A DNA stretch of 64,000 bases from Aliarcobacter vitoriensis (GCF_003316695.1 NZ_PDKB01000007.1:62001-126000), one strand, 5' to 3'; positions 52,689-60,904 are shown, counted from the first letter of the stretch. Program-made: numbers and translations. The notes: generated by a model from the sequence alone, not told the origin.

Positions 52689-53882
52689 ATGATTAGATAT
52701 ATTCAAAATAAACAAATCCGAAATATTACTGCTGTAAATTTAGACTTTATAAGAGAACAATATCTTTTAAAACTTACTTCAAAAAATAGACTTGTAGGAC
52801 TTATTGGACAAAGAGGAGTAGGGAAAACTACTCTTTTACTTCAATATTTAAAACAAAACTTTAAACCTTTTGAATATCTATATTTTAGTGCAGATGATGT
52901 TTATATTATCAATAGTTCTATTTATGATATAGCTGATGAATTTGTAAAGATTGGCGGAAAAATCATCGTAATCGATGAAATACATAAATACCAAAATTGG
53001 GCAAATGAGATAAAAACTATATATGATAGTTTTCCTGAACTTATCATCCGATTTAGTGGCTCTTCAATGCTAAATATCTTAAATGAAAAATTTGATTTAA
53101 GTAGAAGATGTGTGATAAGTTATGTAAAACCTCTAAGTTTTAGGGAATTTTTAAATCTAAGCGAAAATATCAATATTCCTCAACTATCTTTTGAAGATAT
53201 TTTAAACAATCATAATGAATTAAGTAGCACATTAGCCCTAGAAAATCCAACTTTATATAAAAGTTTTTTGAAATACCTACAAATTGGTTTTTATCCATTT
53301 TTTATAGAAGATGAAGAGGAATATAAAAATAAACTTTTTAATGCTTGTGAAAAAATCATCAATGAAGATATTCCTTCTTTAAATAAGATAGAATATACTC
53401 ACTTAAGTATCTTTAAAAAATTTATAGCCAAACTAATTTATGCAAAAGTACCTTTTAAAGTAAATATTGCTGAACTTTGTAGAGAATTTGGAGTTTCTCA
53501 TCCTACACTTGCAACATATTTGGAGATTTTACAAAATTCAAAACTTATAAAACCTATCAAAAAACAGTCAAATAATATATCTAAAAAACCAGAAAAACTA
53601 CTCTTTGGAAACACAAATTTACTTTATACCTTTGCTGATGAATTTGGTGTTGAAATTGATATTGGAACTGTAAGAGAGACTTTTTTTGCAAGTTGTTTTG
53701 ATACGATTTATTATAGTGATATTGGAGATTTTAGCATAGATGGATATATCTTTGAAATTGGTGGAAAAAATAAAAAATTTACTCAAATCAAAGATACTTC
53801 AAACAGTTATCTAGTTATAGATACCGACTATACTATGGAAAAAAACAAAATCCCACTTTGGCTTTTTGGGCTTTTATATTGA
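52689..53882 (+). CDS. AAA ATPase with DUF4143 domain, copy 2, between direct repeats
   Basis: A 397-residue protein with Walker A 'LIGQRGVGKTTLLLQYLKQ' (about 38-56), Walker B 'KIIVIDEIHKYQNWANEIKTIYD' (about 93-115), sensor 'IRFSGSSMLNILNEKFDLSRR' (about 121-141), a winged-helix-like 'VNIAELCREFGVSHPTLATYLEILQNSKLIKPI' (about 259-291) and a C-terminal domain with 'DGYIFEIGGKNKKFTQIKD', a PD-(D/E)xK-like arrangement. It points opposite to its neighbours and is bounded by the 55-bp direct repeats, so it was inserted between the metal ATPase and beta-lactamase genes. Function unknown. Confidence 0.88.
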   Translation: MIRYIQNKQIRNITAVNLDFIREQYLLKLTSKNRLVGLIGQRGVGKTTLLLQYLKQNFKPFEYLYFSADDVYIINSSIYDIADEFVKIGGKIIVIDEIHKYQNWANEIKTIYDSFPELIIRFSGSSMLNILNEKFDLSRRCVISYVKPLSFREFLNLSENINIPQLSFEDILNNHNELSSTLALENPTLYKSFLKYLQIGFYPFFIEDEEEYKNKLFNACEKIINEDIPSLNKIEYTHLSIFKKFIAKLIYAKVPFKVNIAELCREFGVSHPTLATYLEILQNSKLIKPIKKQSNNISKKPEKLLFGNTNLLYTFADEFGVEIDIGTVRETFFASCFDTIYYSDIGDFSIDGYIFEIGGKNKKFTQIKDTSNSYLVIDTDYTMEKNKIPLWLFGLLY

Positions 53883-53896
53883 TAGATAAAATAGCA

Positions 53897-53951
53897 AAAA
53901 CTATAACTAATTTTACAAATTGCATTTTATATCCTTTTTATCACTATTTTT
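53897..53951. repeat. 55-bp direct repeat, copy 2 (end of metal ATPase gene)
   Basis: Identical to 52499-52553. On the minus strand it encodes the last codons of the P-type ATPase (stop at 53913) and, in another frame, a duplicate of the beta-lactamase ribosome binding site and start (MQFVKLVIV), which runs on into unrelated codons. It shows that the ATPase and beta-lactamase genes once adjoined here. Confidence 0.95.
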
Positions 53952-56009
53952 TAAAATTCTCATAGAATTAAATATTGCTAGAAGTGCAACACCTACATCA
54001 GCAAAAATTGCCTCTTTCATACCAATTATTGCATCTGCTCCTAAGATTAGAAATGCTATCTTTATACTCATAACAAATATGATATTTTGATACACAATAG
54101 TTTTTGTTTTTTTAGCTATTTTTATAGCATCACTAATCGCATTTAAGTTATCATTTAAAACTATTATATCAGCTGATTTTATAGCTAAATCACTTCCAAC
54201 ACCACCCATAGCAAAACCTATATCCGAATTTGCTAAAGTTGGAGCATCATTTATTCCATCACCAACAAAAGCTGTGGTTTTAGCAGTTTTAAACTTAATT
54301 TCTTCATAAATCTTTAGCTTATCTTGTGGTAAAAGTTCATATTTTACCTCATCAATTCCCAAATCTTTTGCAACTTCTAAAGCAACTTCTTTTTTATCAC
54401 CTGTTAGCATAAAAGTTTTTAAAATATTTAATTTCTTTAACTCTTCTATAAAACTTTTTGCTTCAGATTTTACTATATCACTTACGACTATATATCCAAC
54501 AAATTTGGAATTTATTGCAACATAAACAACATTTAAACTATCTTCAATTTTTTCTAATTTTACACCAAATTTTTCAAGTAATCTTTCATTACCAACCAAA
54601 ATATCGCTATTTAAAACTTTTGCTTTCATTCCTAAACCACTTATTTCTTCATTGAAACTAACTTCTTTTAGATTTAACTCTTTATTGTAAGCTTTTACTA
54701 TTGATTTTCCTATTGGATGAGTAGAAAAACTCTCAACTAAAGCACAATTTTTAAGTAGTTCATCTTCGCTTATTCCAAAAGATTTTATTTTTGTAACTTC
54801 AAAAACACCTTTTGTCAAAGTTCCAGTTTTATCAAAAACTATATTTTCAATCTCAGTCAATTTTTCTACATAGTTTGCACCTTTTACTAAAACACCTTTT
54901 TTAGAAATAGCACCAATAGCACTAAAAAATGACAATGGAACAGATACAACTAAAGCACAAGGGCAAGATATAACCAAAAATACCAATGCTCTTTCAATCC
55001 AATCTGAAAAATTTGCATTTTCTATAAAAAGTGAAGGTAAAAATGCCAAAAGTACTGCAAGAAGTACAACTATTGGAGTGTAAACTCCAGCAATTTTTGA
55101 TATAAGTTTTTCTGCATTTGCCTTTTTTGAACTTGCATTTTCTATTAATTCGATAATCTTTGCAATTGTTGAATCTTTATACAAAGAAGTTACTTTAATA
55201 TATGAAGCATTTGAGATATTGATAAAACCACTTAAAACATTTTCATTTGCTTTTAAAGTTTTTGGTTTAAACTCTCCTGTAATTGCACTTGTATCAAAAG
55301 AACTATTGTCAATTAAAATTCCATCAACAGGTACTTTTTCTCCAACTTTTACCAATATCGTATCTCCTATTTTTACATCTTCAGGAGATTTTTGAACTAT
55401 TTTGTCATCTTCTTGTACATTTGCAAATTCTGGTTTTATATCCAATAAAGAGTTAATACTATCTCTTGAATTATTAACTGCAACTCCTTGGAACATCTCT
55501 CCTACTTTATAAAAAATCATAACAGAGATTCCTTCTACAAAATCGCCCAATAAAAATGCTCCAATAGTGGCTATGGACATTAAAAAATTCTCATCAAAGA
55601 TTTTCCCAGTTTTGAAGTTTTGCAAAGCTTTGTATAAAACATCATAAGCAACCAAAATATAGGCTATCAAATATCCTACAATTTTGTAATCATTTGATAA
55701 ATAGTTATATGATATGAATGTTAAAACAATTGATATTATAGTTAGTAAAAGAAGTTTTTTATCCAGAAGTTGCCAAAAAGTTCTTTGTGTGTTTTTATCA
55801 TCTTCTACAATAATAACTTCTTTTTCTATTTTTTGTATCTCTTTTTCTATTTTTTCTCTTAAATCATCTTTGCTATTTTGTTCAAAAGTCAATGTTGATG
55901 TTGAAAAATTGAGTTTGACATTTGAAAGTTCTTCCATATTATTTAAAGCTTTTTCTATTTTTAAAGCACAAGAGGCACAATCCAAATTTTTTAATTTAAC
56001 TTTTTTCAT
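53913..56009 (-). CDS. Zn/Cd/Pb-translocating P-type ATPase
   Basis: A 698-residue P1B-type ATPase exporting divalent soft metals. N-terminal heavy-metal domain 'KLKNLDCASCALKIEKAL' (about 5-22, CxxC), transmembrane 'VISCPCALVVSVPLSFFSAIGA' with the CPC motif (about 344-365), 'ITGEFKP' (actuator TGE), 'VFDKTGTLTKGVFEV' (phosphorylated Asp, about 391-405), 'HPIGKSIVKAY' and 'AFVGDGINDAPTLANSDIGFAMG' (about 608-630). The CPCALV form and the ArsR/SmtB regulator encoded immediately upstream fit a ZntA/CadA exporter rather than a copper pump. The last codons fall in the 55-bp repeat. Confidence 0.94.
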   Translation of the reverse strand: MKKVKLKNLDCASCALKIEKALNNMEELSNVKLNFSTSTLTFEQNSKDDLREKIEKEIQKIEKEVIIVEDDKNTQRTFWQLLDKKLLLLTIISIVLTFISYNYLSNDYKIVGYLIAYILVAYDVLYKALQNFKTGKIFDENFLMSIATIGAFLLGDFVEGISVMIFYKVGEMFQGVAVNNSRDSINSLLDIKPEFANVQEDDKIVQKSPEDVKIGDTILVKVGEKVPVDGILIDNSSFDTSAITGEFKPKTLKANENVLSGFINISNASYIKVTSLYKDSTIAKIIELIENASSKKANAEKLISKIAGVYTPIVVLLAVLLAFLPSLFIENANFSDWIERALVFLVISCPCALVVSVPLSFFSAIGAISKKGVLVKGANYVEKLTEIENIVFDKTGTLTKGVFEVTKIKSFGISEDELLKNCALVESFSTHPIGKSIVKAYNKELNLKEVSFNEEISGLGMKAKVLNSDILVGNERLLEKFGVKLEKIEDSLNVVYVAINSKFVGYIVVSDIVKSEAKSFIEELKKLNILKTFMLTGDKKEVALEVAKDLGIDEVKYELLPQDKLKIYEEIKFKTAKTTAFVGDGINDAPTLANSDIGFAMGGVGSDLAIKSADIIVLNDNLNAISDAIKIAKKTKTIVYQNIIFVMSIKIAFLILGADAIIGMKEAIFADVGVALLAIFNSMRILKNSDKKDIKCNL

Positions 56010-56011
56010 TT

Positions 56012-56353
56012 TTAACCTTTTGTAATGTGTTCAAGTCCCATATCATAAATCTTTTTGATATGTTCATCGTTGAGTGAATAATAAACCCACTTCCCCACTT
56101 TTTTTGATTTTATAATTTTTGCATTTTTTAAAGCTTTTAATTGATGAGAAATAGCTGACTGGCTCATATTTAAAAGTTCACTTATTGCTCCAACACAAAG
56201 TTCTTCTTCTTGTAAAACAGAAATTATTTTTATTCTAGTTGTATCAGCAAAGGCTTTAAAAAGTTCTGCTACATCATAAAGTATCTCTTCCTCAACTAAA
56301 TTTTCCTTTGCTCTATCAAACTCTTTTGAATAATCACAACATCTATCTTTCAT
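56012..56353 (-). CDS. ArsR/SmtB-family metal-responsive repressor
   Basis: A 113-residue winged-helix regulator. It has an N-terminal Cys pair 'DRCCDYSKEFD' (about 2-12), 'LFKAFADTTRIKIISVL' (about 31-47), 'EELCVGAISELLNMSQSAISHQLKALKNAKII' (about 50-81, containing the E-L-C-V metal motif and the recognition helix) and 'VGKWVYYSLNDEHIKKIYD' (about 86-104). The combination of N-terminal Cys and ELCV matches CadC/CmtR-like Cd/Pb/Zn sensors. It lies 2 bases upstream of the P-type ATPase gene it presumably controls; a matching operator is just upstream. Confidence 0.93.
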   Translation of the reverse strand: MKDRCCDYSKEFDRAKENLVEEEILYDVAELFKAFADTTRIKIISVLQEEELCVGAISELLNMSQSAISHQLKALKNAKIIKSKKVGKWVYYSLNDEHIKKIYDMGLEHITKG

Positions 56354-56387
56354 TTCTATTACTCCACCAATAAATTATTATATGAAT

Positions 56388-56407
56388 ATATGAACAGATA
56401 ATCATAT
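56388..56407. promoter_or_regulatory. putative ArsR/SmtB-type operator
   Basis: The 20-bp imperfect palindrome ATATGA-ACAGATAA-TCATAT lies between the divergent starts of the regulator (56353) and the DUF302 gene (56465). The TGAACA...TCA form resembles known SmtB/CadC operators. The site could control both directions. Confidence 0.6.
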
Positions 56408-56464
56408 ATAAAAATTTATTAAAGCTACATAAAGATATAATCACCAAAAATAAAAAGGATTTTT

Positions 56465-56842
56465 ATGCAATATATAGAAACATCAAATAAAAGTGTTCAA
56501 GAAATAGTAGATGCTATAAAAGAGATAGCTTCAAAATATAGTTTTGGAGTTCAACATATTTACAACTTACAAGAAACTTTACAAAATAAAGGAAAAAATC
56601 TTGATGAGGAGTGCCAAATAGTAGATATTTGTAATCCAAACTTTGCAGAAACTTTTTTAAATGAAGATATATCTTTATCTTGTATTTTACCGTGTAAAAT
56701 TGCAGTTTATACAAAAGATAAACAAACTCATATTGTATTAAACTCTTTAGCTCAATTAGTAGATGATATAAATCCAGATTTAACAGATATCGCAATAGAA
56801 GTTCAAGAACAACTTTTAGCAATCATAGATGAAGTAAAATAA
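56465..56842 (+). CDS. DUF302 domain protein
   Basis: A 125-residue protein with the DUF302 pattern: 'EIVDAIKEIASKYSFGVQHIYNLQETLQNKG' (about 13-43), then 'EECQIVDICNPNFAETFLNEDISLSCILPCKIAVYTKD' (about 48-85), including the conserved C-N-P and L-P-C-R/K-I motifs. The family is common beside metal and redox genes but has no firm function. It diverges from the ArsR-type regulator across the putative operator, so it may belong to the metal response; an RNase HI gene follows 7 bases later. Confidence 0.87.
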   Translation: MQYIETSNKSVQEIVDAIKEIASKYSFGVQHIYNLQETLQNKGKNLDEECQIVDICNPNFAETFLNEDISLSCILPCKIAVYTKDKQTHIVLNSLAQLVDDINPDLTDIAIEVQEQLLAIIDEVK

Positions 56843-56849
56843 TCAAAAG

Positions 56850-57656
56850 ATGAATATAGATAAAAACTTTTTAGAACTAATTACTCATAATAATATTTTA
56901 AATGAATCACAATTTAATATTTTAGGAGTATCAAACGATAATCCTAATTGGCAAGAGTTGGCACTACAAAAAGATATATCAAAAAATGATATAAATTTAC
57001 TTATGCTTTTAAAAGGTGATTTTACTAAAAATATTCAAGAACAAATCATAAAAAATTATCATACAGTTTTAGAACACAACAATATAAACGCAAAAGTTTA
57101 TACTCCAACAATCAAAGAAGAAAATCAAAATATAGAAGATGAAAAAGAACATATAAAAATCTATTGTGATGGTGCTTGTAGTGGAAACCCTGGAAATGCT
57201 GGAAGTGGACTTGCAATTTACTCAAATAATAAAAATCCAGTTTTACTTTATGGTGCTTTTATAGAAAATGGTACAAATAATATAGCTGAATTAAATGCTT
57301 TACTTAAAGCTTTGATTATCGCTTCGCAAACAAAAAGTGAAAATAAAATCTCTATTTTTGCAGACTCAAAATATGCAATAGATTGTATTACAACTTGGGC
57401 TTACTCTTGGAAGAAAAATGCTTGGAGTAAAAAAGGTGGTGAGATAAAAAATCTTGAACTTATCCAAGAAGCACACTATTTATATGAAAAAATAAAAAAT
57501 AAAATAGAGATAATTCATGTAAAAGGACATAGTGGAGTAGAAGGAAATGAACTAGCTGATAGAATGGCTGTAAATGCTATAAAAGAGAAAAATGAAGCTT
57601 TTGCTACATATAATTATGAAAAAATAGAAGAAGTTTTATCACTTAAATCTTATTAA
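56850..57656 (+). CDS. rnhA: ribonuclease HI with N-terminal extension
   Basis: A 268-residue protein. The C-terminal RNase H domain (about 100-255) has 'IKIYCDGACSGNPGNAGSGLAIY' (first catalytic Asp), 'NIAELNALLKALIIA' (Glu), 'IFADSKYAIDCITTW' (Asp), 'AWSKKGGEIKNLELIQ' and 'EIIHVKGHSGVEGNELADRMAVNA' (His and last Asp), so the active site is complete. The first about 95 residues are a helical extension without a clear RNA/DNA hybrid-binding motif. It removes RNA from RNA-DNA hybrids. Starts 7 bases after the DUF302 gene. Confidence 0.93.
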   Translation: MNIDKNFLELITHNNILNESQFNILGVSNDNPNWQELALQKDISKNDINLLMLLKGDFTKNIQEQIIKNYHTVLEHNNINAKVYTPTIKEENQNIEDEKEHIKIYCDGACSGNPGNAGSGLAIYSNNKNPVLLYGAFIENGTNNIAELNALLKALIIASQTKSENKISIFADSKYAIDCITTWAYSWKKNAWSKKGGEIKNLELIQEAHYLYEKIKNKIEIIHVKGHSGVEGNELADRMAVNAIKEKNEAFATYNYEKIEEVLSLKSY

Positions 57657-57703
57657 GTGGCTTTTTGATAATATCTTATATATTAAAATTCAAGGGACAA
57701 TGA

Positions 57704-58672
57704 ATGGTTGAAAAAAAAGGTTCAATACTATCAGTTAGAGAAGATATAAAAGTTTTTGATTGTACAATCAGAGATGGTGGATTGGTGAACAACTACCATT
57801 TTAGCGATGAGTTTGTAAAAGCTCATTATGAAGCTTGTCTTGCAGCTGGTGTTGATTATATGGAAATTGGGAAAAATGTATCTCCGACTATTATGAGTGA
57901 AGCTGAATATGGAGCTTGGAATTTCTGTAAAGAAGAAGATATAAGAAGAATAGTTGGTGAAAATAAAACAAATATGAAAATCGCTGTTATGAGTGATATT
58001 GGAAGAAGTTTAAAAGAAGAACTTAGACCAAAAAGTGAAAGTGTTGTTGATATGATAAGAATAGCAACTTATATTCACCAAATTCCAGCAGCCATTGAAC
58101 TAATAGAAGATGCTCACTCAAAAGGTTATGAAACAACAGTAAATATCATGGCTATTTCAAAATCTTTTGATGATGAACTTGATGTTGTTTTAGAGCAACT
58201 ATCTAAAACAAATGTTGATGTTATTTATATAGCTGATAGTTTTGGCTCTTTTTATCCTGAACAAATCAAAAAATTAACAGAAAAATATCTAAGTTTTGCC
58301 CAAAAAACTGGTAAACAAATAGGTATTCATGCACACAATAATCTTCAATTAGCTTATGCAAATACTTTAGAAGCTATGATTTATGGAGCAAGTTTCCTTG
58401 ATGTTACTATCTCAGGACTAGGAAGGGGTGCTGGAAATTGTCCACTTGAACTTTTAATTGGATTTTTAAAAAACCCAAAATATAAACTAATGCCTATTTT
58501 AAAGTTCATCGAGGAATATATAGTTCCACTTGAAAAAGAACTTGATTGGGGATATAGTATTCCTTATATGATAACAGGACAATTAAACGAACACCCAAGA
58601 GCTGCTATGAAAGCAAGAGATGAAAAAGATACTAAATATAGAGAGTTTTATAAAAATCTAACAACTGAATAA
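57704..58672 (+). CDS. HMGL-type aldolase-domain protein
   Basis: A 322-residue TIM-barrel enzyme: 'IKVFDCTIRDGGLVNNYHFSDEFV' (about 15-38, the D-x-T-x-R-D-G-G metal motif), 'DYMEIGKNVSP', 'VIYIADSFGSFYPEQI' (about 175-190), 'IGIHAHNNLQLAYANTLEA' (about 206-224, H-x-H metal ligands) and 'TISGLGRGAGNCPLELLIG' (about 236-254). This is the HMG-CoA-lyase-like/4-hydroxy-2-oxovalerate aldolase superfamily. It lacks the C-terminal DmpG communication domain, and no partner dehydrogenase gene is adjacent, so the substrate is unknown. Confidence 0.85.
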   Translation: MVEKKGSILSVREDIKVFDCTIRDGGLVNNYHFSDEFVKAHYEACLAAGVDYMEIGKNVSPTIMSEAEYGAWNFCKEEDIRRIVGENKTNMKIAVMSDIGRSLKEELRPKSESVVDMIRIATYIHQIPAAIELIEDAHSKGYETTVNIMAISKSFDDELDVVLEQLSKTNVDVIYIADSFGSFYPEQIKKLTEKYLSFAQKTGKQIGIHAHNNLQLAYANTLEAMIYGASFLDVTISGLGRGAGNCPLELLIGFLKNPKYKLMPILKFIEEYIVPLEKELDWGYSIPYMITGQLNEHPRAAMKARDEKDTKYREFYKNLTTE

Positions 58673-58694
58673 AAAAGGTCATAAAACCTTTTTT
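58671..58694. terminator. bidirectional terminator
   Basis: Perfect 9-bp inverted repeat AAAAAAGGT/ACCTTTTTT (58671-58679 and 58686-58694, loop of 6) between the convergent aldolase and HPP genes. A/T runs on both sides give U-tracts for both strands. Confidence 0.8.
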
Positions 58695-58696
58695 AT

Positions 58697-59209
58697 TTAG
58701 AACCAATACTGTGGATAAACTCTATTTTTGTGCAAATTATTATAAAACAAACTTACGATTACCAAAATAACGGCACCAACCAAAGTTGGAAATACCAAAT
58801 AATCCCAATTAGCACCCAATAAAAATATTATTAATGGATTTGAACCTGCTGGTGGATGAACTGTTTTTGTAGCCATCATCAAAGCTATTGCAGTTGCTAA
58901 AGCTAAAGCCATACTTATATAATCATTTCCTACAAAATGTAAAAAAAACAGTCCTATGAAAGAAGATATAAAATGCCCAAGAATAACATTTCTTGGTTGA
59001 GAAAATGCAACTTTAGGAAAACCAAATAGTAAAACACAACTAGCACCAAATGAACCCATAACTAAGAGATTGTCATAAGTTTTTGTAAAATATCCAATAG
59101 TTGCTATTGCTATAAAACTTCCAATAAAAGCAAAAACTATCTCTTTGAAAGTTGATCTATCAGCTATTTTTTCTTTTTGCCCAATAAATTTTTTAAGATA
59201 ATTATTCAT
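58697..59209 (-). CDS. HPP-family membrane protein
   Basis: A 170-residue protein with five predicted helices and the HPP signature 'KTVHPPAGSNPLIIFLLGANW' (about 114-134). The family includes nitrite transporters of chloroplasts and cyanobacteria; bacterial members are largely uncharacterised. It carries AAAGGAAA as ribosome binding site and a 15-bp TetR-type palindrome 17 bases above its start, and lies downstream of the tetR gene, so it is the likely regulated target. Confidence 0.88.
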   Translation of the reverse strand: MNNYLKKFIGQKEKIADRSTFKEIVFAFIGSFIAIATIGYFTKTYDNLLVMGSFGASCVLLFGFPKVAFSQPRNVILGHFISSFIGLFFLHFVGNDYISMALALATAIALMMATKTVHPPAGSNPLIIFLLGANWDYLVFPTLVGAVILVIVSLFYNNLHKNRVYPQYWF

Positions 59210-59225
59210 TAATTTCCTTTATAAA

Positions 59226-59240
59226 CCAAACGATTGTTTG
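59226..59240. promoter_or_regulatory. TetR-type operator upstream of the HPP gene
   Basis: The 15-mer CCAAACGATTGTTTG (inverted repeat CAAAC/GTTTG) lies just upstream of the HPP gene's ribosome binding site. An identical 15-mer occurs upstream of the tetR gene itself (59825-59839). Confidence 0.75.
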
Positions 59241-59262
59241 AATAATAAAACAAAAAAAAAGA

Positions 59263-59817
59263 TTAGATTAAACTAATCAATTTTTCACCAACTTTTAAAT
59301 AACTTTCAGGAGTTTCATATAAATTCATCATCATAATAGCACCTTGAGTTAATGAAACATACTCTATTGCTATATTTTTTGCTTCATTTCTCCCATATTT
59401 GTTTTCAAAGATTTTTATTAAAGCATCTTCCCACGCACTAAAATACTCTTTTATAACTTCTTTGAATTCTAAATTCTCACTACTAACTTCCAAAGCTAAA
59501 TTCCCTAATAAACAACCACCTTTGCTATTTAAAAAATACTCATCTGTTTTTTTTACAAAAAGTTTCATTTTTTCTAAATCACTTAAGTTTGTTCGGTAAG
59601 CAATACTAAAAATATTATCTACAAAATAATTATGAATATATCTTAAAGACTCTATTCCTATTTCATCTTTACTTTTGAAATAGTGATAAATACTACCTTT
59701 TATAAGCCCACAAGCATCAGCAATATTTGCCATAGAACAGTTGTAATAACCTTTTGTTTTAAAAAGTTTTATAGACTCTTGTAAAATCTCTTCTTTTGAT
59801 GTTTTTTTAATTGCCAT
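59263..59817 (-). CDS. TetR-family transcriptional regulator
   Basis: A 184-residue repressor: N-terminal helix-turn-helix 'KEEILQESIKLFKTKGYYNCSMANIADACGLIKGSIYHYFKSKDEI' (about 8-53), then a helical ligand-binding domain with 'GCLLGNLALEVSSENLEFKEVI' (about 99-120), similar to the AcrR/TetR_C group. Length is normal. Identical palindromes upstream of its own start and of the HPP gene indicate that it represses both itself and HPP. The inducing ligand is unknown. Confidence 0.92.
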   Translation of the reverse strand: MAIKKTSKEEILQESIKLFKTKGYYNCSMANIADACGLIKGSIYHYFKSKDEIGIESLRYIHNYFVDNIFSIAYRTNLSDLEKMKLFVKKTDEYFLNSKGGCLLGNLALEVSSENLEFKEVIKEYFSAWEDALIKIFENKYGRNEAKNIAIEYVSLTQGAIMMMNLYETPESYLKVGEKLISLI

Positions 59818-59824
59818 ATTTTAT

Positions 59825-59839
59825 CCAAACGATTGTTTG
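59825..59839. promoter_or_regulatory. TetR-type operator upstream of tetR
   Basis: CCAAACGATTGTTTG, identical to the site at 59226-59240, lies 8 bases above the tetR start codon, where binding would block translation-proximal transcription (autoregulation). Confidence 0.75.
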
Positions 59840-59892
59840 ATAAAATTTTAGTTGGATAATACTTTGAATAAGCTTATACAAAATATAAAGAA

Positions 59893-60147
59893 CTACTTAA
59901 TATCTTTAAAAAATTCACAAATATCAACTTCTAAAACATTTGCTATTTTTACTAAATGTTCAATATTAAAATGTTTATTCTTGTGATAAATCTCTGCTAC
60001 AGCTATTGTTCCTACTGACTTATGACCAATGGCTAAAGATAATGCAAGTTGAGAAATATTTTTTGATGTTCTTACTCTTTTTACATTTTGCCCTATTGTT
60101 TTATAAACTTCTTCCATTTGTTCATTTGAAATACTACAATCTTTCAT
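59893..60147 (-). CDS. XRE-family HTH regulator
   Basis: An 84-residue Cro/CI-type protein: 'IGQNVKRVRTSKNISQLALSLAIGHKSVGTIAVAEIYHKNKHFNIEHLVKIANVLEVDICEFFKDI' is a single HTH_3 domain with little else. It has an AGG ribosome binding site lying inside a palindromic operator-like site, which suggests autoregulation. It diverges from a three-gene cluster of small proteins across a short intergenic region with a second related palindrome. Confidence 0.87.
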   Translation of the reverse strand: MKDCSISNEQMEEVYKTIGQNVKRVRTSKNISQLALSLAIGHKSVGTIAVAEIYHKNKHFNIEHLVKIANVLEVDICEFFKDIK

Positions 60148-60151
60148 TCAC

Positions 60152-60165
60152 TTACCTATAGTTAA
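60152..60165. promoter_or_regulatory. XRE operator, site 2 (imperfect)
   Basis: TTACCTATAGTTAA, sharing the CTATAGTTA half-core with the perfect palindrome at 60204-60219. It covers the ribosome binding site of the XRE gene, downstream of a -35/-10 pair on the minus strand (TTGTGA at 60199-60204, TATACT at 60176-60181, 17-bp spacing). Confidence 0.55.
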
Positions 60166-60203
60166 TTATTTTATAAGTATAGAAACAATAAAATCTTGTC
60201 ACA

Positions 60204-60219
60204 AGTAACTATAGTTACT
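60204..60219. promoter_or_regulatory. XRE operator, site 1 (perfect 16-bp palindrome)
   Basis: AGTAACTATAGTTACT is a perfect palindrome in the divergent region, bordering the -35 box of the XRE gene and upstream of the small-protein gene start at 60244. Its size and position fit a dimeric Cro/CI-type repressor. Confidence 0.65.
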
Positions 60220-60243
60220 CGAAACAAATTTAAAGAAGCTTTT

Positions 60244-60444
60244 ATGGCAATAGGGAATGTAATGGAAAAAGGTAATTATGTTTATATTTATGATGAGAGA
60301 AATCAACAAATAGGTAGCATTTGGATTAATCCAAATAGTGATAAATTAATGGGATATACGAGCAGTACAGTTAATGTAAAAAAGGGCTCTTATGTTTACA
60401 CGTATAATGAGAAAGCACAACAAATATCAAGTAGACAAATTTAA
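60244..60444 (+). CDS. small conserved hypothetical protein with two YVY-type repeats
   Basis: A 66-residue protein with an internal duplication: 'EKGNYVYIYDERNQQIGSI' (about 8-26) and 'KKGSYVYTYNEKAQQISSR' (about 46-64), joined by 'GYTSSTVNV'. I recall similar small proteins in other Gram-negative bacteria, function unknown. The frame is open to a TTG at 60196, but that start would lie inside the operator region, so the ATG at 60244 with AAAGAAG upstream is chosen. It is followed 19 bases later by a membrane-protein gene. Confidence 0.75.
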   Translation: MAIGNVMEKGNYVYIYDERNQQIGSIWINPNSDKLMGYTSSTVNVKKGSYVYTYNEKAQQISSRQI

Positions 60445-60463
60445 TAATAAAAGGAAATGAGTT

Positions 60464-60904
60464 ATGAATAAAATTAAAGATTTTTCTTTTAAATCAATGT
60501 TAGAATCAGGAGTTATTATTATGATAATTCCTTTAGTATATTTTTTATTCCAAGGTGTAAGTATTGGAACTATGCTTTTATATATATTTACAGGAATTAC
60601 TATTGCTCATTTATATAAAATGTGGTTAATTTATAATGAAGTTACAAAAAACAATAATCAAGAAGAGTACAAGAAAGTTGCAAAACAGACAAAAACTACT
60701 GTATTGGTTTTTAGTGTTCTATCATTTATTTGGCTAGTCCTTGCTTTGGTTGGTATATTCTTTTCTGAAGAAATTATTGTAGATGAAGAGTTAAAAGTTG
60801 CTTTTATTTTTGAGATTATTTTAATATCTTCAATATTATTAGTTAGTTTAAGAATAACAAATAATCTTTACAACATATTATATGAGAACAAACAAAATGA
60901 TTAA
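60464..60904 (+). CDS. small membrane protein, hypothetical
   Basis: A 146-residue protein with four predicted helices in two pairs (about 17-32, 34-50, 76-97, 108-130), separated by a charged loop 'YNEVTKNNNQEEYKKVAKQTK'. It has an AAAGGAAATGAG ribosome binding site. The third gene of the cluster overlaps it by 23 bases. No family recognised. Confidence 0.7.
   Translation: MNKIKDFSFKSMLESGVIIMIIPLVYFLFQGVSIGTMLLYIFTGITIAHLYKMWLIYNEVTKNNNQEEYKKVAKQTKTTVLVFSVLSFIWLVLALVGIFFSEEIIVDEELKVAFIFEIILISSILLVSLRITNNLYNILYENKQND

Noticed and set aside
46885-53882. The two DUF4143 ATPase genes as copies of one repeated element
   Set aside because: They share only family-level motifs and differ throughout, so they were not generated by a recent local duplication.
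52499-53951. Direct repeats read as a transposon target-site duplication
   Set aside because: 55 bp is far longer than known target duplications, and no transposase or terminal inverted repeats were seen; kept as a duplication/insertion of unknown mechanism.
60196-60444. TTG start for the small repeat-motif protein
   Set aside because: It lies in the promoter/operator region between divergent genes; the ATG at 60244 is better placed and matches the repeat structure.
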